DNA of 40,352 nucleotides from CAG-582 sp964636965. GTDB lineage: Bacteria > Bacillota_I > Bacilli_A > RF39 > UBA660. The position numbers were made by a program, and so were the translations under genes. Of the stretch, positions 33,786 through 40,352 are shown piece by piece (the stretch's first letter is position 1; every line of letters starts with the position of its first letter). The notes under the pieces were generated by a model. That model did not search any database. It was not told the DNA's origin and saw nothing but the letters and a program-made list of their open reading frames with translations. The stretch lies in NCBI GenBank assembly GCA_964636965.1, contig CAZWST010000007.1:1-40352 (forward strand), written 5' to 3'.

Positions 33786-35068
33786 GAGCTAACACGCACC
33801 TTTTTAATTAAATCACTCATAACATAAGCAATATAGAAAGCAACAGCTGGATGCATTAAAGAATGTCCTGCCATGTATGAAACCATTAAAAGTAAAATCA
33901 TAACCATACCAAGTATAGCTATTTCATCATCTAAAATTAATTTAACATTTTTAAATAAATTCTTAATAAATCCAACAAATAAAGAAACAGGTAAAAGCAT
34001 TTCAACAATTAATCCAACTATTCCATAAATCATATATAAATCATGAAAATCTCTTTCATTTATATGTTTAACTAATTGATTATCATAATAATTTTCTTGA
34101 TCAGTTATTCCAAATAATTTATTAAATAATGGTGCATTTCTATAAATTTCCTTATTGATTCTAACAAAATCATTTCTTCCACTAAATACTAGGTAAGAGT
34201 TGACTTCTTTTTTTAATTCATCTTCATCTAAACCAGATTTTTCTTCCATTTTACCAAAATATATATCATATAAATTATTATAAACTGGTGTTCTTCTTAT
34301 ATTTACACCAACAAGCAAGATTAACATAAATAAAACTACAACAGCACCCCTATATTCTCTTTTTTCAGGACATATAAATATAGCTGTTACTAAATAGTAA
34401 ATTATATACCCAAGAATAAGTCCAAAAAGACCTACAATACTAGTTTTTGTTCCAAGCAAACTTAAAAATAATACTAGTAAACTTAAAACAATTAAATTAA
34501 CTAACTTGCGTTTCTTAGTAAATTCAATTATTTGATAACCTAAAAGCGCAATCAAAATTGAACCATATTCATTTGCGGAAAAAAAGTATCCTAAATATCC
34601 TTTAGGTAAACAGTTTTCAAATTCATCATATGAACAGAATGATGTCTTAGTAACTAAAGACACAATTAAAGATACACCTACAATAAATCCCATTTTGGTG
34701 AATGCACTTCCATCTATACTTTTGTGCTTTTTCATATAAAGATAAAAGAATAATAACACTACTTGAAAATAAAACATTCTAAATAGATTATAAGCTTGAT
34801 GTATAATACTAAAGTTATCCTTTATAAGAAAGTTACCTGTAATATTTATAATAGAATATATTCCCCATATCAAAAAGAATATATACACCTTTTTATTCTT
34901 ACTAACAAGTAAATAAATACCACAATAAATAATAAACATAAATCTTACAATCATTGCAAGAGATACAGGTATATCAAAATAATATTTCATTAGACCTGTT
35001 ATAATATCAATTATTGGTTGAATAATAAAATATGTTGTTAAAACTTGATTGTTATAAAATCTTTTCAT
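33782..35068 (-). CDS. O-antigen polymerase/ligase-like membrane protein (Wzy-type)
   Basis: A 428-residue protein with about 10-12 membrane segments and one large outer loop (about 250-320). It has LLGTKTSIVGLFGLILGY before it and HDLYMIYGIVGLIVE after it, the arrangement of Wzy/WaaL proteins. It would polymerise or transfer lipid-linked repeat units outside the membrane. Sequence similarity in this class is low, so the call rests on topology, the loop and context. ATG at 35068 is chosen over 35074 because AAAAGGG is better spaced. Confidence 0.78.
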   Translation of the reverse strand: MKRFYNNQVLTTYFIIQPIIDIITGLMKYYFDIPVSLAMIVRFMFIIYCGIYLLVSKNKKVYIFFLIWGIYSIINITGNFLIKDNFSIIHQAYNLFRMFYFQVVLLFFYLYMKKHKSIDGSAFTKMGFIVGVSLIVSLVTKTSFCSYDEFENCLPKGYLGYFFSANEYGSILIALLGYQIIEFTKKRKLVNLIVLSLLVLFLSLLGTKTSIVGLFGLILGYIIYYLVTAIFICPEKREYRGAVVVLFMLILLVGVNIRRTPVYNNLYDIYFGKMEEKSGLDEDELKKEVNSYLVFSGRNDFVRINKEIYRNAPLFNKLFGITDQENYYDNQLVKHINERDFHDLYMIYGIVGLIVEMLLPVSLFVGFIKNLFKNVKLILDDEIAILGMVMILLLMVSYMAGHSLMHPAVAFYIAYVMSDLIKKVRVSS

Positions 35069-35094
35069 ACTCATACCCTTTTCTTATACAAATA

Positions 35095-35829
35095 TTAATC
35101 ACACATTGTTTCATTTGAACAAACATTTAATCCTTTTGTTTTATTAATTAAATCTTGATAAATGCTTTTAAGTTCTTCAACTTGATTACTTTCTAATTTA
35201 CTATATTTAGTTTGATTATCATTTAGTTTTACTGTACTAACATGAGTTCCCTTAATTTCACCATTATTTATAGCTATTGCTGATGGCATATATATTCGTT
35301 TTTCTTTTGTATCATATTCTTTTCCATTAGAATCTTTAAGTTTATAAGTACTATCTCCTAAAACACTGTCAAGGGAAGAAAGTAACTCGTAATAGCCTTC
35401 ACCCTCTTTTTGGGTCTTAACAAGTTTTCCATTTTGTATTTCAAAGACATTTCTTATATCAGTTATATCAATATATTTAATAACTAAAGAATTAGTTTTA
35501 GCTACATCCATAAGTATTGGAAGAGCATTACGGCACCATGGACACCAAGGAGCACCAATAAATAAAATACCTGTTCCATTTTTTATAAAATCTACTGCTT
35601 CTTTAGATGAAACTATATCAACTTCAATAGTATCATCAATCTCTACATTTCCATAAGTTTGTTTATCACTTTCGCGAGTAGTTCCATTTAATGCTTCATA
35701 TTCACTTTTTATTTTCTTAGTTTCTTCATAAGTTTTAACATTTACATCTTTTTTGTTATATAAAAAACAACAAAATAAAGACACGATTACTAATAATACT
35801 ACGATTAATACACTTCTTTTTTTGTTCAT
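35095..35829 (-). CDS. Membrane-anchored thioredoxin-like protein
   Basis: A signal-anchor at about residues 6-24 is followed by an extracytoplasmic thioredoxin-type domain with the active site APWCPWCRNALP (Cys96, Cys99) and the cis-Pro segment RIYMPSAIAI near 180. An insertion of about 45 residues separates the active site from the cis-Pro region. The last residues include another Cys pair (NVCSNETMCD). It probably handles disulfides of exported proteins, possibly the Cys-rich surface proteins of this locus; that link is inference. It is first in the unit with the polymerase. Confidence 0.88.
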   Translation of the reverse strand: MNKKRSVLIVVLLVIVSLFCCFLYNKKDVNVKTYEETKKIKSEYEALNGTTRESDKQTYGNVEIDDTIEVDIVSSKEAVDFIKNGTGILFIGAPWCPWCRNALPILMDVAKTNSLVIKYIDITDIRNVFEIQNGKLVKTQKEGEGYYELLSSLDSVLGDSTYKLKDSNGKEYDTKEKRIYMPSAIAINNGEIKGTHVSTVKLNDNQTKYSKLESNQVEELKSIYQDLINKTKGLNVCSNETMCD

Positions 35830-35846
35830 ATTATCACCTTACAAAA

Positions 35847-35855
35847 ATTATACCA
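35847..35855 (-). promoter_or_regulatory. Extended -10 promoter of the thioredoxin/polymerase unit
   Basis: TGGTATAAT on the minus strand matches TGnTATAAT, directly after the terminator at 35857-35879 and 18 bases before the start codon. Confidence 0.6.
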
Positions 35856-35856
35856 T

Positions 35857-35879
35857 AAAAAAAGGTAGATTATCTACCT
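35857..35879 (-). terminator. Intrinsic terminator of the paralog pair
   Basis: Minus-strand stem AGGTAGA/TCTACCT with loop TAA and a seven-T tail. The loop is the stop codon of the 35870 gene. Confidence 0.88.
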
Positions 35880-37333
35880 AATTTTTTTAAAGCTTCATTA
35901 TATTCATAATCTGTCTTAAGTGAGTACATTTCAAAACTTTTTTTACACTCCTCTAGAATACTTATTAAAGCCTCATAATCTTCCTTATTATCAATAGAAA
36001 CATTATATAAAAGATCTTTAATATCATCAGCTAAAGATTCATCATACATCTTTATTTCATCTAAACTATCTTTTAAATATATCACTACATCATTATTCTT
36101 TTCTTTTAAATGTTTATATTTTCTTATAAACATATCAACTTTTACTCGTTCCACTTTATATTTAATAAAGTAACTTACTATATTGATAAGTTCATCATAA
36201 CTAGATAAATAATTATCTACACTTAATGCTGAACTTACAAATAAAGATACTATTCTTGCTATTGCATAAAAGTCTTCTTCTAATACTTCAAGTTTATCAA
36301 TACATTGAATAAATTCAAAGTAAGATGGTAAGCTAACAATTTCAACATGATACATATCAAAGAATTTTCTTACATATTTTTTTAATTCTCTTACTTCTTT
36401 TTCAGTTAAATATTTAACTGTTTTTCTTTCTTCTTTTGCTTGATGACTTCTTTCAAATGATTCTTTCTCTTTTTCAATTCTTCTTGCAACTAACGCATTA
36501 TGATTAACTATTTCGTCATGAATTTTTTTAAATCTATCCTCATCATCTATAAGCTCTTTTATATAAGTATCATTTAAACTAATATCAAATACAATATTAG
36601 AATTATTTAAGTTTGACTCAAATATCCCTATAAAATAATCAGTCAAATAACTTATTACTTTATCTGTTACTGCCAAATTCTTTAGACACTTAATACCATT
36701 TACAATATCTTCAAGACTTATATTAGGAAACTTCACTACAAATCCTAAATAAAAAGCATCATTACTCTTACAAAAGTCTGTATAATCAGCTGCAAATTCA
36801 TCCAAATGTTTATCTATTTCCTCTTTTATAGCTTGATCTTTTTCACTTAAATTTTTAGTTAAATATAATTCTTTTAAACGTTCTGGATCTTTAAATATAT
36901 CCGATACCTCATCACCAGTAATATTTTTAAATTTAATTTTTCTTAAGGCATCATGATCAATTATCGTTCTTGCATTAGTTTGAGAAGAAATATCATAATT
37001 TCTTTTTATTAAAAGAGCTAATAATTGATAAATTTCTTTTGATGATAAACCAAAATCTTTATTTAAATATGTTGATATTCTAAAAAAATCTCTAAAAAAT
37101 ATTTTTTCTGATAGATATTCATCATCTTTAAAAGAAAAATAGGCAACAATTTCTTTAAGTTCATCTATTACATGAGCCCCAGTTGCATCATTAACCATAA
37201 AATGATCTTCAAGTTGTATGGATAAATGTGTATTATTATTAACTATTTCACTTATTACTCCTATTTGTTCCTCTTCCGCAACTGTTTCTTGAACATCTTT
37301 TAAAACATTTAAAAATTTATCTACAATTTTCAT
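35870..37333 (-). CDS. Helical protein of unknown function, paralog B
   Basis: No family recognised. 487 residues, soluble, mostly alpha-helical, no signal or membrane segment, highly charged, with coiled-coil-like stretches (ARRIEKEKESFERSHQAKEE near 285). Residues from about 308, KYLTEKEVRELKKYVRKFF then DMYHVEIVSLPSYFEF, align with LLTEKDVRTLKKDIRTIF then DLYHRRVVKYPNFEEL in the product of the preceding gene, so the two are paralogs sharing a C-terminal domain. The start codon overlaps the upstream TGA in an ATGA junction. A scaffold or regulatory complex is possible but unsupported. Confidence 0.75.
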   Translation of the reverse strand: MKIVDKFLNVLKDVQETVAEEEQIGVISEIVNNNTHLSIQLEDHFMVNDATGAHVIDELKEIVAYFSFKDDEYLSEKIFFRDFFRISTYLNKDFGLSSKEIYQLLALLIKRNYDISSQTNARTIIDHDALRKIKFKNITGDEVSDIFKDPERLKELYLTKNLSEKDQAIKEEIDKHLDEFAADYTDFCKSNDAFYLGFVVKFPNISLEDIVNGIKCLKNLAVTDKVISYLTDYFIGIFESNLNNSNIVFDISLNDTYIKELIDDEDRFKKIHDEIVNHNALVARRIEKEKESFERSHQAKEERKTVKYLTEKEVRELKKYVRKFFDMYHVEIVSLPSYFEFIQCIDKLEVLEEDFYAIARIVSLFVSSALSVDNYLSSYDELINIVSYFIKYKVERVKVDMFIRKYKHLKEKNNDVVIYLKDSLDEIKMYDESLADDIKDLLYNVSIDNKEDYEALISILEECKKSFEMYSLKTDYEYNEALKKLGR

Positions 37334-38646
37334 TTCATCACCACTCTAGAGGCATTTTTAGCTTCATTTAGTTCATACTTATATCCTCTAACATTATTAA
37401 TTTTATCAAGTTCATCCATAATAGATAAAGCAACGAAATTTTTAGTTTCAACATCACCAGAAATAAGTTCACCTAATAGTTCATCTAATATAACTAATGT
37501 ATCTTCATCATAATATTTTATTTTTTCATGTTTTTCTTCATATTCACTCAAGAAATTATCATAACTTACTTTAATATTTTCACTTGTATATCTAATAAAT
37601 TCATATATTTTCTTATCTTCTGTTTTATAACGATACATTAAACTAGCTAAAAAAATCATATCATCATAATTATCTACTATATATAGCTTATTATTCATAT
37701 AGTAATCTAATACATTACATATGAATAATGAAATAGTCATACTATCAACATCACCAAGTTTATGAATACTCTTCAAAGTATGAATTAGTTCCTCAAAATT
37801 TGGATATTTTACTACTCTTCTATGATACAAATCAAAAATAGTTCTAATATCTTTTTTTAAAGTTCTAACATCTTTTTCAGTTAATAAAGGTTCAGAAAGG
37901 ACTTTAGTCTTATATACTGTTTTAGTTACTGGATTAATAGGTTTATTATTTTTTTCTTCTTTGCTGATTCTGATTTCTAATAAGATATTTAAGTAATCAA
38001 GTATTCTATTTATACAGCCATCAGTAACATCTAAATCCTTTAAAGATTCTTTAAACTTATTAATATTATCAATTGTATCAAAATTATCAAGCAAATCATA
38101 AGCTGTTTTAGTTTTCTTTTTCATATCCTTCATTGATACCATAAATTTACTAAAATTAGCAAAAAATTCATCAAGAAACTTCTTTTCTTTTGATGAAAAA
38201 GGTAATACATCTCCATTAACTAACGAATTTAATCTTCCACTTTCAACTAGAATGTTAACTTCTGTTTTACTCATTGATTTAAAATTATAATTTTGAACAC
38301 TTTCAAGAGCTGGCATTTCATCAGGTGTATCTAAGAAATTATTATAATTCTTAGTTATAACATACTTGACAATATTATAAACATCTTTATTAGAAAAAGA
38401 TGGATCTTCTAAATTAGTACTTAGTTCATATATATAACCAAGAACATCTTTACAATCATCTCTTAAAAATATCATAATATTAGAAATAATATTATTAAAA
38501 TAATGAATTTTACTTGCAGCATTTTGAAATTCACTTTCAGTTATTAATCCTTTTTTACGTTCAACATTAAAGGCAATAAATTTAGCTTTTAATTCTTTTT
38601 TATATTCAATAAAATAGTCATTTAGTTTTGCAACATATTTATCCAT
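37330..38646 (-). CDS. Helical protein of unknown function, paralog A
   Basis: No family recognised. 438 residues from ATG at 38646: soluble, helical, Lys/Asp/Glu-rich, no signal or membrane segment. The N-terminal half starts MDKYVAKLNDYFIEYKKEL. A conserved C-terminal domain beginning at TEKDVRTLKKDIRTIFDLYH is shared with the 35870 product. The longer reading to 38700 is rejected: the consensus promoter at 38672-38700 lies inside that extension, and GAGGGG is correctly spaced before ATG 38646. With its partner it forms a bicistronic unit with its own promoter and terminator. Confidence 0.78.
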   Translation of the reverse strand: MDKYVAKLNDYFIEYKKELKAKFIAFNVERKKGLITESEFQNAASKIHYFNNIISNIMIFLRDDCKDVLGYIYELSTNLEDPSFSNKDVYNIVKYVITKNYNNFLDTPDEMPALESVQNYNFKSMSKTEVNILVESGRLNSLVNGDVLPFSSKEKKFLDEFFANFSKFMVSMKDMKKKTKTAYDLLDNFDTIDNINKFKESLKDLDVTDGCINRILDYLNILLEIRISKEEKNNKPINPVTKTVYKTKVLSEPLLTEKDVRTLKKDIRTIFDLYHRRVVKYPNFEELIHTLKSIHKLGDVDSMTISLFICNVLDYYMNNKLYIVDNYDDMIFLASLMYRYKTEDKKIYEFIRYTSENIKVSYDNFLSEYEEKHEKIKYYDEDTLVILDELLGELISGDVETKNFVALSIMDELDKINNVRGYKYELNEAKNASRVVMK

Positions 38647-38671
38647 ATATAACCCCTCATCTCGGCTGATT

Positions 38672-38700
38672 ATTATATATAAATATATATCTTTTGTCAA
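38672..38700 (-). promoter_or_regulatory. Consensus sigma-A promoter of the paralog pair
   Basis: TTGACA (complement of 38695-38700) and TATAAT (complement of 38672-38677), both perfect consensus, spaced by 17 bases. It begins five bases after the arylsulfotransferase stop codon. Confidence 0.92.
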
Positions 38701-38705
38701 AGTTT

Positions 38706-40352
38706 TTAAGAAAATTTAAGTATATTTTTATATTTATAATAAGTATCATTTATCTTTATATAGATTTGATATACTCCTGGATTTAAAGAAAAGTAAGTTT
38801 TTGTATAAAGATATTTAAGCTTATAAGTATTTTTACCAACAAAATAAACTTCAATATCTTTATTATCTGTATCCATAAAAAGCTCAATAGAATTATTGCT
38901 TAAAATGGCTTCTTCTTTAAACTCTTTACTTTTTTTACTGCCAAATTTTTTTACTTTTTCAATATTTCCATAATATTTAAAAGAATCTATATAGTAATAA
39001 TCAGGTATATTTTCTATTTCAAATTTTTTAGCACGATAAACATTATCATTAATTTTAAAACCAGCTTTAATTTCCTTATCATCATAAAGAATTAAATTTG
39101 TATAAGATTCACTACTATCATACTTGTTTATTTTCTTTTTCTTATACATATAAGGGTAATTAACTAATGTAAGATTACCAATTTTACTAACACTACCAAA
39201 GGCATATGAATATTTATTTTCATTTTTATATTCTTCAAGTACTAATGCTTTTTTATTTACTTTTAAAACTAAAGCACGTGAAATACCCTCATCTTTTGAC
39301 AAATGATCATATCCATTATTATAAAAACTAATTACATCATCACTTACATATTTTGCATTATGTTGACCCATTAATGAAATATTAGAATCTATTACATACT
39401 TAGATAATTTATTCTTTAAAATTTGATTATTAGTTAGCAAATAATTAATTTTTTCTGAATCATAAGAAAACTCAACTATAGTATTAATATTTCTTAAAGA
39501 AATTAAAATATTTCCGTTTCTATAATCTATAGAATTAGTTTCTAAACCATACTCTAAATTTTCTAAATAATTAAGTAAATCAAGATCATTTTCACTTAAT
39601 AATTTAATAATATCAATTGATTTAATAACTTCACCACTTAATATATCAAGTTCATAAATTGTGTCATGTGGCTTTTTATTCGTTCCTAAAACCAAAACAT
39701 GATTATTCCCAATAGAAATTATTTCATGATGATATCCATAAGGTGTATCAAATCTTTTTCTTATCTTTCCTAAATAATCAATTTCATAAATACCTGAGAA
39801 TGTTGAAACATTTCCATTCCATACACTTTCTTCACTTCCAATTAAAAAAGTAAAAGGAGATGCCTTTTCAATAAATCCTTGAGAATCTATTTTTAAATAC
39901 CAGATTAGCTTTCCTTCTTCATTCATTATAAAATGTTTTAATTTAGTTGATGATGCTAATATATTAAAATTATTTTTTTTATTTACTTCAATTAAATCAT
40001 CACTAATATCTTCAGTTTTTATATAATAAGTATAAGTTTTATTTTCACTAATTAAGTCTATTTTATTATTTTTACCTTCTATTAAATTAACAAGTGGAAT
40101 AATAAAAGATGACCCACTTACACTTTTATAAGGTTTATCATTGATTAAAACTTGAACATCTATTTTTTTATTACTTGAAAAAATAATTAATGATGTTAAA
40201 GGACTTATATAATAAGGGTTATTTAATATTTTGGGATTATCAATCGTAAGTGATGAATCATCACTTAAAGAATTTATGTACATATCTACTTCTCTTTGTT
40301 TTGAAAGTATATCACTTGTATCCGGATAAGTATAATCTTTATTAGATAAAAG
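38706..40352 (-). CDS. Arylsulfotransferase (ASST)-family protein, 5' end outside window
   Basis: Aryl-sulfate sulfotransferase family (PF05935) beta-propeller. Family enzymes move sulfate between phenolic molecules. The frame is open to the window edge: 23 further codons upstream of the ATG at 40283 contain no start, so the gene is 5'-partial. The N-terminal beta domain has NPYYISPLTSLIIF (residues 22-35 from that ATG), equivalent to the family NPYG-x-SPLTA segment. Propeller motifs are YGYHHEI (His185, His186) and GQHNA (His308). The family W-x-H-x-N-S motif reads L-E-T-N-S near 248-251, so one expected His appears to be Glu. Activity is therefore uncertain. Its relation to the polysaccharide locus is unknown. 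Confidence 0.8.
   Translation of the reverse strand, partial: LLSNKDYTYPDTSDILSKQREVDMYINSLSDDSSLTIDNPKILNNPYYISPLTSLIIFSSNKKIDVQVLINDKPYKSVSGSSFIIPLVNLIEGKNNKIDLISENKTYTYYIKTEDISDDLIEVNKKNNFNILASSTKLKHFIMNEEGKLIWYLKIDSQGFIEKASPFTFLIGSEESVWNGNVSTFSGIYEIDYLGKIRKRFDTPYGYHHEIISIGNNHVLVLGTNKKPHDTIYELDILSGEVIKSIDIIKLLSENDLDLLNYLENLEYGLETNSIDYRNGNILISLRNINTIVEFSYDSEKINYLLTNNQILKNKLSKYVIDSNISLMGQHNAKYVSDDVISFYNNGYDHLSKDEGISRALVLKVNKKALVLEEYKNENKYSYAFGSVSKIGNLTLVNYPYMYKKKKINKYDSSESYTNLILYDDKEIKAGFKINDNVYRAKKFEIENIPDYYYIDSFKYYGNIEKVKKFGSKKSKEFKEEAILSNNSIELFMDTDNKDIEVYFVGKNTYKLKYLYTKTYFSLNPGVYQIYIKINDTYYKYKNILKFS

Noticed and set aside
38647..38700. N-terminal extension of paralog A to 38700
   Set aside because: The consensus promoter is inside the extension, and GAGGGG precedes ATG 38646.
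1..40352. Mycoplasma-type code with TGA as Trp
   Set aside because: TGA ends genes at 20322 (followed at once by a terminator) and 33782 (ATGA overlap); Trp is encoded by TGG.

Overview
This window reads as chromosome of a low-GC, spore-forming member of the Bacillota (class Bacilli in the broad sense; an uncultured gut lineage is a reasonable guess but is inference). The evidence is the AT-rich DNA, strong GGAGG-type ribosome-binding sites, sigma-A-like promoters, SpoIVA with a sigma-E-type promoter, SipW/TasA-type matrix genes and a tyrosine-kinase capsule module. TGA works as a stop (e.g. at 20322 and 33782), so the Mycoplasma code is not used. Essentially every gene is on the minus strand, so the locus is transcribed from high to low coordinates. 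No tRNA, rRNA, CRISPR array or insertion sequence was seen, and no gap exceeds 300 bases.

Layout, in transcription order. 40352-38706: the 3' part of an arylsulfotransferase-family gene. 38700-35857: a self-contained two-gene unit (consensus promoter, two paralogous helical proteins of unknown function, terminator). 35855-32937: membrane thioredoxin, O-antigen-polymerase-like protein and a glycosyltransferase. 32906-30715: rfbD and a double-domain rfbC for dTDP-rhamnose. 30687-24619: Wzt/Wzm-type ABC exporter, two glycosyltransferases and a DUF2142 membrane protein. 24606-21264: glycosyltransferase, DUF2304 protein, flippase and a glycosyltransferase broken by a one-base frameshift. Together 35829-21264 is a rhamnose-containing cell-surface polysaccharide locus.

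21182-20322 is an Rpn-type PD-(D/E)XK nuclease, followed by spoIVA (20234-18756). Next comes a matrix operon (18655-5795): a Cys/His-rich lipoprotein, a SipW-type signal peptidase, a TasA-like protein, a 1670-residue Ig-repeat protein, a second SipW, and two more putative SipW-processed proteins. A membrane-anchored Xre regulator follows (5691-4060), then a capsule-control operon (3961-906): a small Thr-rich membrane protein, CpsB phosphatase, CpsD tyrosine kinase and CpsC adaptor. The window ends with a small orphan gene and HU (hbs).

The likely theme is building and tuning the cell surface: a polysaccharide factory, its phosphorylation control and a secreted protein matrix sit side by side. 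In Bacillus subtilis spoIVA and hbs are neighbours (from memory); here about 18.5 kb of matrix and capsule-control genes lie between them in the same orientation.
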